Shown here piece by piece: positions 8,279 through 17,222 of a DNA stretch of 64,000 bases. The translations under genes and the position numbers were made by a program. Source of the stretch: CALOAD01 sp942491415. GTDB lineage: Bacteria > Cyanobacteriota > Vampirovibrionia > Gastranaerophilales > CALOAD01. How positions within the stretch are numbered: the first letter of the stretch is position 1; every line of letters starts with the position of its first letter. The stretch is from positions 62,001-126,000 of the forward strand of contig CALOAD010000022.1 in assembly GCA_942491415.1 (NCBI GenBank), read 5' to 3'. Under the pieces are notes generated by a model. The model was not told the origin of the DNA, did no database searches, and was given only the letters and a program-made list of their open reading frames with translations.

Positions 8279-10008
8279 TGTTAAAAAACAAGATCAAATT
8301 AATAACTCTATTGCTTTCTATATCAACTTCCCTTTGTGCTTATGCATTAGACATTCCAGCAAATAATTATGCTGATGTAGTAGATAGCGCAAATATAAAT
8401 TCTCAAGAGAATATAAAAAACCTAAACTATAAAAAAAGTAAAAATTTTAAAATTGAAGAAATAAAAAAACAAAACTCAGAGATAGAAGTTTTAAATACAA
8501 ATTTTAAATTCAAATTAAATGGAATTAAAATATCAGGAAATTCAATATATAGCTCAAATCAACTGGAAAAATTTGCCATTGATTATTATGGACAAGAAAT
8601 TACATTTAAAGAAGTTAATGAAATTACACACAGTATCACAGAATTATATAGAAATGATGGTTATTTATCTTCTGTTGCTTATGTACCTGCTCAAAGTGTA
8701 AAAGATGGTGTTCTAAATATTAATATTGTTGAAGGAAAAGTTGGAACTATAAGTATTGAAGGTAATAAATGGGCTAAAACAAGTTATTTAGAAAACACTA
8801 TTTTAAAAGGAAATAATGTAAAAAACGAGCAAATCTTTAACGTAAAAAATTTGCGAAATTCAATGTATGACGTTGAAGAATCTAAATATTTAAAAGGACA
8901 AATTATCCTTAAGCGTGGAAAAATGCCGGAAACAACTGATATTAAGCTAAGAATAGAAGAAAAAGCCCCATTGGGACTTGGTCTTTCTTGGGATAATACA
9001 GGAAGAGAGCTTATAGGAAATCAAAGAGCCGGTATTTCAACTTCAATCTATAATTTAACAGGCTATGGTGATTCATTGTACGTTAATCCCAGCTTTTCAA
9101 GTCGAACTTTTGCTCTTAATTCTGGATATTCTGTTCCATTAGGAAATAAAGGAACTAAATTTAACTTTGGATATTCGCTTTCTGATGTTGAATTAGGTGG
9201 TATTTATAAATCTCAAAAGATTGAAAGTAACACACATAATTTTTCAGCAGGTCTAGAGCACCCATTATATAAAGGTGAAAGATTAAAACTTAACGGTAAA
9301 TTAGTTTGGGATATGAGACATTCTGAAATAACACTTAAAAATATTAATTTAGATAAATACGAGCTTAGAGTATTAAGAACAGGAATAGATGGACGTTATG
9401 ATGACCCCACAGGAAGAACTTATGGCGGATTATTTGTAAGTACAGGTATTCCAATTTTAGGTGGGCAAAACAACACTGGTTATGGAATCAGTTCATCAAA
9501 ATTTGTAAAATTGAACACAAATTTAATAAGAGTTCAAAAACTTCCATATAAAACTATTGGTGTTATAAAAACCGGTCTTCAGCTAACACCAGATGTTCTA
9601 AAAGCACCTGAACAATTACAAATGGGTGGTATGTATACTGTTAGAGGTTTTAATGAAGGCACATTACTTGGAGATAATGGATATTATTTTAGTGCTGAGT
9701 TATCAAGAGCAATACCTTATATGCAAGATATTAAAATTGCATACATGCCGGATAAAATCAAAACCATACCTTTAAAAAACAAAGTTCATATGGCTGCATT
9801 TTATGATCAAGGATTTACTAGAATGCATCAACAAGGACAATATAAACGCAGCAAAAATTTTATGCAAAGTTTAGGCTTTGGAATTCGTTATTATTTAACA
9901 AAATATATAGTTGCTAAAGTCGATTTTGCATTTCCTTTAGGAAGAGAAATATACCCGGGTCAAAATACTATGAAAGTTCATTTTAGACTATCTTCAGATG
10001 TAATTTAA
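8278..10008 (+). CDS. TpsB/ShlB-FhaC-type outer-membrane transporter
   Basis: A 576-residue Omp85-superfamily transporter of two-partner secretion. It has a signal peptide (to about residue 24), a POTRA region near 65-225 with FKLNGIKISGNSIYS and the segment YVPAQSVKDGVLNINIVEGK, then a 16-strand barrel. The conserved loop-6 motif is present as YTVRGF near residue 460. The ATG overlaps the tpsA stop by one base, so the two are translationally coupled. It should export the upstream adhesin across the outer membrane. Confidence 0.9.
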   Translation: MLKNKIKLITLLLSISTSLCAYALDIPANNYADVVDSANINSQENIKNLNYKKSKNFKIEEIKKQNSEIEVLNTNFKFKLNGIKISGNSIYSSNQLEKFAIDYYGQEITFKEVNEITHSITELYRNDGYLSSVAYVPAQSVKDGVLNINIVEGKVGTISIEGNKWAKTSYLENTILKGNNVKNEQIFNVKNLRNSMYDVEESKYLKGQIILKRGKMPETTDIKLRIEEKAPLGLGLSWDNTGRELIGNQRAGISTSIYNLTGYGDSLYVNPSFSSRTFALNSGYSVPLGNKGTKFNFGYSLSDVELGGIYKSQKIESNTHNFSAGLEHPLYKGERLKLNGKLVWDMRHSEITLKNINLDKYELRVLRTGIDGRYDDPTGRTYGGLFVSTGIPILGGQNNTGYGISSSKFVKLNTNLIRVQKLPYKTIGVIKTGLQLTPDVLKAPEQLQMGGMYTVRGFNEGTLLGDNGYYFSAELSRAIPYMQDIKIAYMPDKIKTIPLKNKVHMAAFYDQGFTRMHQQGQYKRSKNFMQSLGFGIRYYLTKYIVAKVDFAFPLGREIYPGQNTMKVHFRLSSDVI

Positions 10009-10163
10009 AAAGTGGTGGTTTTTATAAAAAAAACAAATCCCAACAAATAAGAAACGTTTAGACATATCAAACTTTATAATCATCTAAATCTCCAAATGTT
10101 GAATTGAAATTTACTGTGTATAGTTTAAAAATTTAATTATTGTAGCAAGTTGAAACTTCTTTA

Positions 10164-11645
10164 ATGAAAAAGAGTAATTTACTAGAAAATTACATATACT
10201 TCACCCTTTTTCATGTTTTTAAGGTATTAGCTCCAGTAATTACAATACCTTATATAACACGTATTTTTTCTAGTGGTGATATAGGAGCTTTTGCTTATAC
10301 TCATTCAATAGCTAATGCTTTCGCTCTTATTGGAGCGTTAGGGATTAAAATTTATGGTAGTAGAGTGATTGCCCATAGTAGGGATTGCATTAAGCAAAGG
10401 AGCGAAGTGTTTTGGGAGTTGTTTTTTATAAACCTAATAACTAACCTTTGTGCTTTTTCTTTATATTTTATTTTTATTCAATTTTCACCAGATCATTTGA
10501 AGTCTTTGTATTGTATTCTTTCGTTTATATTTCTAATAAACATATTTGAGATTAACTGGTTTTTTATGGGAATTGAAGATTTTAAAAAAACTTCTGCTCG
10601 TTTGTTTTTAACAAGAACCATTGGAACATTGGCAATATTCTTATTTGTAAAACAGTCTGGCGATTTACCCATTTATACTTTTATAATCTCAATAAACGGT
10701 TTATTAGGTTGTATTTTTCTGTGGTGTTATATAAAAAAGCATATTAAATGGTGTTTACCAAAATTCAAAAATATATTTAGTCACTTAAAGCCAAATTTTA
10801 GTATTTTTGTACCTTTAATCGCTGTTTATCTTTTCAGTATTATAGATAAAATAATGCTGGGAAATATGGCAGGGCTTTCTCAAGTAGGCTTGTACGAGAT
10901 GGCTGATAAAATTATAAAAGTTATTATTCCGCTTGCATTGACACTTGGTACAGTTATGCTACCAAGAATTACAAATAGTCTTGCTAATGAAGATTATGAA
11001 AAAGTAAGCTTTTATATTGAAAAATCATTCAGTGCTGTTTCATACTTAACCATACCAGTGGCTATTGGATTAATTGCCATTTCTGATTCATTTATACCTT
11101 GGTTTTTTGGTCCTGAATTTAGCAATAGTTCATTCTTGGTAAGCATATTAAGTATTTCAATCGTTTTTATTGCCTGGCAAAACATAGCAAACTTACAAGT
11201 TTTAGTGCCTTTTAAAAAAGAGAAGACTTGTGCAGTGATAGTCCTTTTAGGTCTATTTTTAAAAGCGGGGTTAAGCTTTATTGCTATTCCTTTATATAAA
11301 GCAGCAGGTGCTGCTGTAAGTACATTGATTACAGAGTTAGTGCTTTGTGTAGCATTTATATACTTTGCCAATCCCTATATACAGCTCCATCGTTTTAGAG
11401 GAAGCCTTTTAAAAGAAATAGGTATTTTTTCATTCGCTACAATATCTTTTTATTTTCCGGTTAATGTAATTGGAAGTTATATGAAAGCAGGGCTTATTAC
11501 TAATATTCTGCAAGTATTTGTCGGCATTACAATATATTTTGCTATGGTTACATTGTTAAAGTCGGATACAAACAAATTTATTATGAATAAAATATCTGGC
11601 ATAATTAATAAAAGTAGCGTTTCCAATAAGTTATCACCACAATAA
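10164..11645 (+). CDS. Wzx-type polysaccharide flippase
   Basis: A 493-residue polytopic membrane protein (about 14 segments) of the RfbX/PST family. The N-terminus, with the motif PVITIPYITRIFSSGDIGAF, is typical of O-antigen and capsule flippases, which move undecaprenyl-linked repeat units to the periplasmic face. It opens the polysaccharide locus. No strong SD is seen before the ATG at 10164. Confidence 0.88.
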   Translation: MKKSNLLENYIYFTLFHVFKVLAPVITIPYITRIFSSGDIGAFAYTHSIANAFALIGALGIKIYGSRVIAHSRDCIKQRSEVFWELFFINLITNLCAFSLYFIFIQFSPDHLKSLYCILSFIFLINIFEINWFFMGIEDFKKTSARLFLTRTIGTLAIFLFVKQSGDLPIYTFIISINGLLGCIFLWCYIKKHIKWCLPKFKNIFSHLKPNFSIFVPLIAVYLFSIIDKIMLGNMAGLSQVGLYEMADKIIKVIIPLALTLGTVMLPRITNSLANEDYEKVSFYIEKSFSAVSYLTIPVAIGLIAISDSFIPWFFGPEFSNSSFLVSILSISIVFIAWQNIANLQVLVPFKKEKTCAVIVLLGLFLKAGLSFIAIPLYKAAGAAVSTLITELVLCVAFIYFANPYIQLHRFRGSLLKEIGIFSFATISFYFPVNVIGSYMKAGLITNILQVFVGITIYFAMVTLLKSDTNKFIMNKISGIINKSSVSNKLSPQ

Positions 11646-11651
11646 GAGATT

Positions 11652-12848
11652 TTATTGACTTGATAAAAAATGATTAAAGAGCTCTCTGGAAGTATTACTT
11701 CTTAAATCCTTAATTTCATTGCACTTTATTCCTAGCGCTGTTTCTATAGCATGTTGATGAGCTTCACATGATGAGTAATGATAATATATAAGGTTTTTAT
11801 ACTGACTTAAGAAATTTTTTATTAATGTCTTTTCTTTACCAAGAATAAAACTAACAAAATGTTTAAAAGCTTTTTTGTATTTTTCTTTATGTGTAATTTT
11901 GCCGAGTCTGTGTCCTAGTGAATATTGAAATCTATTTTCATAAATGTTCATAGAAAACTCTTGCCAAAGTGATTCTAATAGAGTTCTATCATTTAAGGGA
12001 TTATTGCAAGATTCTATATAGTTTTGAACATATAAGGAATTTAAAGGTTCTACTGTAATACTTTCGGTCTTTATTATCTGGCAGGGGATAATTTTATAGT
12101 TTTTGATAGTGTTATTTTCTATGGTTAGGTTTGCGCTTATTGACCATAAATAGTCTTTACCCTGCCATCTATTTGTTGGAACTATAAAATTACCCATTCC
12201 ATAAAAGATTAAGCCGTTTTTATACTCTTCATATCCTTGAGGTACATGAGAATGGTGTCCGTGAATAATATCAGCGCCAACATCAATAAATGATCTCATA
12301 ATGTCTTGGTATCTTGGGCTCGGCCATCTTAAATGTTCTGCTCCTTGATGATATGAAATAATTACAAAACAGCCTTGTGCTTTTAACTTTAATATTTGAC
12401 TATAGATTTCAGGTGTAAAGCATTTTACTCCAAATTTTCCTATTTGGGCTGATTGAAACTGCTTTTCACAAATTGAAATTATTGCTATTTTATTATGTTC
12501 TTTTTCAATTGTCACGGGTGAAAAATCTATACTCTCACCAATCCCTGAGTATAGTGCATGTGATTGCTTGCAAGCTTCAACCGTATCTAGTGCACCCTGT
12601 TTACCATAGTCCATAATATGGTTATTAGCTAAGCTTACATATTTTATGCCTGAAAATTGTTTCATTATCTTTAAAAAAGTATTTCTATTACCTTTTAAGT
12701 TTGGACCAATTTTATTAATTGCGCTAATAGATTCTGTTATAGGGTTTTCAAGGTTGAGTAATGTTAAGTCTGAGTTTGTAAGAGCTTTATCTAATTCAAT
12801 TTGTGCATTTGTTACGCACCAAACATCCCCAAACAATGATAATTTCAT
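11652..12848 (-). CDS. CapA-family (PGA_cap) metallophosphoesterase-like protein
   Basis: A 398-residue protein of the CapA/PGA_cap family. It has GDVWC near the start, LLNLENPIT, SLANNHIMDYG, IISYHQGAEH and the metal site GHHSHVPQG followed by YGMGNF. Family members take part in poly-gamma-glutamate capsule formation or carry related metallophosphoesterase folds; no PgsB/C genes are here, so a role in modifying the surface polysaccharide is more likely. No signal peptide is visible. The ATG overlaps the stop of the upstream gene in an ATGA, so the pair is coupled. Confidence 0.8.
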   Translation of the reverse strand: MKLSLFGDVWCVTNAQIELDKALTNSDLTLLNLENPITESISAINKIGPNLKGNRNTFLKIMKQFSGIKYVSLANNHIMDYGKQGALDTVEACKQSHALYSGIGESIDFSPVTIEKEHNKIAIISICEKQFQSAQIGKFGVKCFTPEIYSQILKLKAQGCFVIISYHQGAEHLRWPSPRYQDIMRSFIDVGADIIHGHHSHVPQGYEEYKNGLIFYGMGNFIVPTNRWQGKDYLWSISANLTIENNTIKNYKIIPCQIIKTESITVEPLNSLYVQNYIESCNNPLNDRTLLESLWQEFSMNIYENRFQYSLGHRLGKITHKEKYKKAFKHFVSFILGKEKTLIKNFLSQYKNLIYYHYSSCEAHQHAIETALGIKCNEIKDLRSNTSRELFNHFLSSQ

Positions 12849-14545
12849 ATCTGTATATCCTCATTAAACCAGTAAGATATAAATATTACACCCCAAATTA
12901 TATCAATACATTCGGTACTCAACTCTTTATCAGTAGTTTGAATATAATTCCAAATTTGCTTAAACTTTTTTATATCTATGTATTTTAAAATCTCATTACT
13001 ATCATTTAAGACAATATTTTCAACAATATTTTTAATTGAACTGCTTTTAAAAACACTGGAAAATGAAGGTATAAAAGAAGAGCTAATATTAAAACCCGGA
13101 TATTCAGGCATTTTATCTTTAATAATTTCTCTTAATATTAATTTCCCTTGTTTAGTATTAAACCTTTGTTCAGTATCAAGAGAGAAAGCCTGATTGATTA
13201 GATCAGGTTCAAAAAACGGATAAACTACATTTCTACCGTTATATAGGGCTGGGTGAGTTGTTCTAAATAGACAGGTAGCATAAAACATTTTAATCAAATC
13301 AGGTTGAACTTCCTGTTCTACATTAATCGGCTCGATCAGTGTACTCATGTTTTGCTGCAAAGAGTTTGTTATATCCGGATTAGATAGATATAACAAATTA
13401 TCAAAAGGATTTACTATATGCGTGAACTTAGAGTCTGAAATTAGTGTTTTTCTAATATTTCTTAGTATAACTTCAAGCTTGTTATAGTTTTTCCAAACAT
13501 TAAACTTGTCATAGCAAATACTTGCAACTTGTCGAGTAAATAATGGTAAACTCAATATTTTTTTGTATTTGTGAGCATATTTATGCCCATAACCACCAAA
13601 AGAAGAGTCAGCTATAGAGCCGTCTATAAATGCTCCGTTATTATCTATAAAAACTTTTTCCGCTTCATTGGTTAAAAATACTGTTGGAAGTGTTGCTACA
13701 TCGATAAAGGGTTTGGAAAATATTTTATGAATATTTTTAAATATATCTTCAAGCTTACTTTCTTCAAAGTATACCTGTTTTAAATTCATATCTAGTTTTT
13801 CTGCTGTTTTTTGAGCCAACTTTGCTGAGCTATCATTTTCACCAAAACTGCAGTTTAAAAGAGTTATATCATTTCGATTACTTTCTTTTGCTGCTAAAGC
13901 CAATATTGTCGAATCAATACCACCGCTAAAGAACATTATAGAGTTTTGAGGAGTTTTATTTATTACTTCAGTTAAACTATTAAACACTTTTTGTTTAATG
14001 TCGCCTGATTTATCCTTTTTAGTAAATAATTCCTTTGTTTGTTTTGAGAGCTTTATTTCGGGTGAATGGTTTTGCTTTATAGTCAGTTCATAACCATTTT
14101 GTATCTTTTTCAGACCTGTATAAAAAGATGTATCAGCCTCAGTTACCTTATATTTAAAATACGAATAAACCCCTTTAGGGTCTATTGATTTTTCTTGAAG
14201 TTTATTAAAAAACCTAAGATCATTACTTATAAAATATTGAGTATCTTCAGATTCAAAATAAAAATGCTCTTGAAAATTCATAGGTATTTCAAGTTTAGTT
14301 AAAGTTTCATTTATATCAAAATCAAATTTAATATTATGCTCAAAGCTTATTTTTTGTTTAGTATTCCGGCAATTAAATTCACCAAAGTTACTATGAAAAA
14401 TCATAGCTATAATTAGAGAGTTTGTGTCTGAAAGATTAAAAACTTCTATTTGATTTTTTAATTTTAAATATTTTGAGTGTTCCTGAAGCTTTTTAATGCA
14501 CAAGTCTACATTTTCATTTGTTGAATTTATAAAATAATAATTCAT
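12845..14545 (-). CDS. Asparagine-synthetase-like protein without glutaminase nucleophile
   Basis: A 566-residue protein of the AsnB family. The ATP-pyrophosphatase loop SGGIDST is at residues 207-213 in a synthetase domain (about 180-560). The N-terminal 170 residues resemble the Ntn amidotransferase fold but start MNYYF, with no Cys at position 2, so glutamine hydrolysis is not expected. Such proteins often amidate or form other amides in capsule and lasso-peptide loci. It is coupled to the CapA-like gene, which suggests one modification step. AAGG precedes the ATG. Confidence 0.75.
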   Translation of the reverse strand: MNYYFINSTNENVDLCIKKLQEHSKYLKLKNQIEVFNLSDTNSLIIAMIFHSNFGEFNCRNTKQKISFEHNIKFDFDINETLTKLEIPMNFQEHFYFESEDTQYFISNDLRFFNKLQEKSIDPKGVYSYFKYKVTEADTSFYTGLKKIQNGYELTIKQNHSPEIKLSKQTKELFTKKDKSGDIKQKVFNSLTEVINKTPQNSIMFFSGGIDSTILALAAKESNRNDITLLNCSFGENDSSAKLAQKTAEKLDMNLKQVYFEESKLEDIFKNIHKIFSKPFIDVATLPTVFLTNEAEKVFIDNNGAFIDGSIADSSFGGYGHKYAHKYKKILSLPLFTRQVASICYDKFNVWKNYNKLEVILRNIRKTLISDSKFTHIVNPFDNLLYLSNPDITNSLQQNMSTLIEPINVEQEVQPDLIKMFYATCLFRTTHPALYNGRNVVYPFFEPDLINQAFSLDTEQRFNTKQGKLILREIIKDKMPEYPGFNISSSFIPSFSSVFKSSSIKNIVENIVLNDSNEILKYIDIKKFKQIWNYIQTTDKELSTECIDIIWGVIFISYWFNEDIQI

Positions 14546-14689
14546 CTTAACCTTCGCTTGTTAATCTTAATTATTTAATAGTTTATGCGAATAAAGGTAA
14601 ATTACTCTATCAGATATTAAATCTGGTAATGTTAAATGTCTAAGGGAGGTTTATATAATCAAGAAAAATTTATTAAGAGGGTTTGTATA

Positions 14690-15958
14690 ATGAGGATTTT
14701 ATTTTGCCATAATTTCTTCTCGTCTTTTGGCGGTGCAGAAGAAAGCGTGATAAAAGAGTTTAATGAATTGCAAAAAAGAGGACATGAAGTGTTCTTTTTT
14801 GCTACGGATAAAAAACCTTATAGAGATACTAATTATCCTTATTTAAAGTACTTTCCAAAGTATATAGATCATAAATCCTTGCAAACTATTGATGCAATAA
14901 AAAATTGCTTTTCATCTTTTTATAATTTTGAAGCAAAAGAAAAAATAGAGAAATATATTGATGAAATAAAACCAGATGTAGTTAAGCTGCATAATATTTG
15001 CTATTATTTGACCCCATCAATTATTGATGCCTGTTATGAAAAACAAATCCCTATGGTTATGACACTTCATGACCCAATGATAGCTTGTCCTTGTAGAAAA
15101 CTTTTAATATCAAATAAAGACTACTGTAAAGAAGAGCTTTGTGTAAATAAAAACCCTTTGCCGTGCATTTTAAACAGGTGTAAGCACGGGAAACTAACAG
15201 CTAGCATTATTGTTGCTTTGGAGCATTTAGTAAACAAGTATTTAAAAATATATGATAAGATTTCATATTTTGTTTGCCCTAGCGAAGCTATAAGAGAGCT
15301 AACTATTAGAGCCGGCATTAATGAAAGTAAATTAATTACAATTAATCATTTCCTTGAAGATGCAAGGTTTACACAACAGTCAAACTATAATAACAACGGG
15401 TATTTCTTATATGTTGGTAGGTTATCAAAAGAAAAAGGTGTTGAGTATTTAATAAAAGCAATGTCATTATTATCAAAAGAAATAAGGCTCCATATTGTTG
15501 GAGAAGGGCAAGAAAAAGAAAACTTGCACAAATTGGTTACCCAATTAGGTTTAACAAATATAGAATTTCTTGGTTATAAGAATGGCGAGGAACTTGAGAA
15601 AGAATATGCTAATTGCATTTCAACAGTGCAGCCTTGCAATTGGTTTGAAACTTTTGGGCGTACTGTTATTGAATCATATCTTCAGGGCAAGCCTGTTATT
15701 GCTAGTAATATAGGCGCTTTGCCTGAATTAATTGATAACGGTAAAACAGGTTATATAGTTGAGCCTACGAATATTGGTGAGCTAGCCTGTGCTATAGAGA
15801 AACTATATAGTAATAATAACCTTGTCCTTGAAATGGGTAAAAAGGCAAGAAGGCTTGTTGAAGAAAAATTCAATTCAGATATTTACTACTCCAAGATGAG
15901 CCATGTTCTTAATTTAACAATACCTAACAGACTTCAAAAAATTAATCTGCATAACTAG
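14690..15958 (+). CDS. GT4-family glycosyltransferase
   Basis: A 422-residue GT-B enzyme. The N-terminal domain begins MRILFCHNFFSSFGGAEE. The C-terminal Rossmann half holds YVGRLSKEKGVEYL, then VGEGQE and the E-x7-E nucleotide-sugar motif within FGRTVIESYLQGKPVIA. The ATG at 14690 is preferred over an upstream in-frame start at 14636, because AAGAGG lies 9 bases before it and the glycosyltransferase fold starts there. It is the first gene of a plus-strand run with wza, wzz and wzy-like genes. Donor and acceptor are unknown. Confidence 0.88.
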   Translation: MRILFCHNFFSSFGGAEESVIKEFNELQKRGHEVFFFATDKKPYRDTNYPYLKYFPKYIDHKSLQTIDAIKNCFSSFYNFEAKEKIEKYIDEIKPDVVKLHNICYYLTPSIIDACYEKQIPMVMTLHDPMIACPCRKLLISNKDYCKEELCVNKNPLPCILNRCKHGKLTASIIVALEHLVNKYLKIYDKISYFVCPSEAIRELTIRAGINESKLITINHFLEDARFTQQSNYNNNGYFLYVGRLSKEKGVEYLIKAMSLLSKEIRLHIVGEGQEKENLHKLVTQLGLTNIEFLGYKNGEELEKEYANCISTVQPCNWFETFGRTVIESYLQGKPVIASNIGALPELIDNGKTGYIVEPTNIGELACAIEKLYSNNNLVLEMGKKARRLVEEKFNSDIYYSKMSHVLNLTIPNRLQKINLHN

Positions 15959-15988
15959 TAAAGTTAGTAGTGCAATAGCAAAAGCAAT

Positions 15989-16016
15989 TGAGTTATAGGT
16001 TTATAAAATTATACAT
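15989..16016 (+). promoter_or_regulatory. Candidate promoter before the wza-like gene
   Basis: TTGAGT (15989-15994), 16 bases, TATACA (16011-16016), about 30 bases before the ATG at 16045. Matches are moderate in an AT-rich background. Confidence 0.35.
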
Positions 16017-16044
16017 AATTTAGTAGCAAATAGAGGGGATAAAT

Positions 16045-17175
16045 ATGAGTAGCAAAATTAAAGGCATAATTGCCTTTACATTATTAATTAGTGTAGCGTT
16101 TAATTTGAGTACTAATATCTCTTATGCTGAAACAGCTGAGGTTAATTCTGTAGAAAGTTCGGTAGAAAAGAATGTGCAATTGTTACCTTCATTAGGAGAT
16201 TACAATCAATCAAATAATCTTGTGGCAAGAGAATATGTTCTTGGTGCAAGTGACACTATTGAAATAGATGTACTTGGCTCTGATGAGCTATCTAATAAAT
16301 TATTAATACAACCGGATGGTAAGATATCAATTCCTTATATGGAAGATTTTTATGTTGCAGGTAAAACTGTAGCTGAAGTTCAATTAATTATTAGTGACAG
16401 GTATAGCGAATATTTAAACAATCCGGTTATTAATGTTAAAGTTACTCAATCAAGACCTTTCATTGTTTATATTTCAGGAGCTATTCTATGCCCGGGGAGT
16501 TATGAGCTAAATACTCGAACAAATCAATCATCGGCTTCTTCAAGACCAGAGGCATTTATTGAGAGAAAAACACCTTTGTTATCAAACGTTCTTGTTGCAG
16601 CAGGCGGGCTTACGTGTGAAGCAAATGCAGAGAATGTAACTATTACAAATGATTTAGATGGAACATTAAAAAAAGTAAACTTATTAAAACTTATAAAAGA
16701 TTCTGACAGTTCACAGGATATGTACCTGATGGCAGGCGATAGAATTCATATACCAAAATTTAAATCTAAATATCACATTGATGAAAATAAATATAAAACA
16801 CTGGTTTCATCTACTTTATTCCAAAAAACAATTCCTGTTAAAGTTGTAGGTTATGTAAAAGACCCGGGATTAATAACTTTAAAATGCCAGCAATCAGCAA
16901 ATCTTTCTTCCGCTTTAGCAAAAGCCGGCATGTCTCAAGGTAAATCTGCTTATATGCCATCAAAAGTTATTGTCACAAGACCTGATGGAGATAATAATAA
17001 TAAGCTATGCTCTTTTAAGGTAGATCCAAGACAAAATGATATTCCATTGATGGCAAATGATATAATCTATGTTCCATTAAAAATTAGACATGGAATAGGT
17101 CTGCTCTTTGACTATATGGGTAGATTAGCCTCACCCTTCTATATGGGAGGTAGGGCATATAACGAATTTGATTAA
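16045..17175 (+). CDS. Wza-type polysaccharide export protein (Poly_export and SLBB domains)
   Basis: A 376-residue periplasmic/outer-membrane export protein. A signal peptide ends near SYA (residue 28). The Poly_export domain starts at LGASDTIEIDVLG, with PDGKISIPYMEDFYVAG and NPVINVKV, followed by two SLBB-like segments (PFIVYISGAILCPGSYEL and VKVVGYVKDPGLI). There is no lipobox Cys, so it is not a classic Wza lipoprotein. GAGGGG precedes the ATG. It is followed 47 bases later by the Wzz-like protein it would work with. Confidence 0.88.
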   Translation: MSSKIKGIIAFTLLISVAFNLSTNISYAETAEVNSVESSVEKNVQLLPSLGDYNQSNNLVAREYVLGASDTIEIDVLGSDELSNKLLIQPDGKISIPYMEDFYVAGKTVAEVQLIISDRYSEYLNNPVINVKVTQSRPFIVYISGAILCPGSYELNTRTNQSSASSRPEAFIERKTPLLSNVLVAAGGLTCEANAENVTITNDLDGTLKKVNLLKLIKDSDSSQDMYLMAGDRIHIPKFKSKYHIDENKYKTLVSSTLFQKTIPVKVVGYVKDPGLITLKCQQSANLSSALAKAGMSQGKSAYMPSKVIVTRPDGDNNNKLCSFKVDPRQNDIPLMANDIIYVPLKIRHGIGLLFDYMGRLASPFYMGGRAYNEFD

Positions 17176-17222
17176 ACAAAAGCTATAAGTGTCAAATTTA
17201 ATTAGCGAGAAGGGATATAGAA

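Noticed and set aside
12845..14545. Housekeeping asparagine synthetase AsnB
   Set aside because: It lacks the N-terminal Cys nucleophile and lies coupled to a CapA-like gene in a polysaccharide locus.
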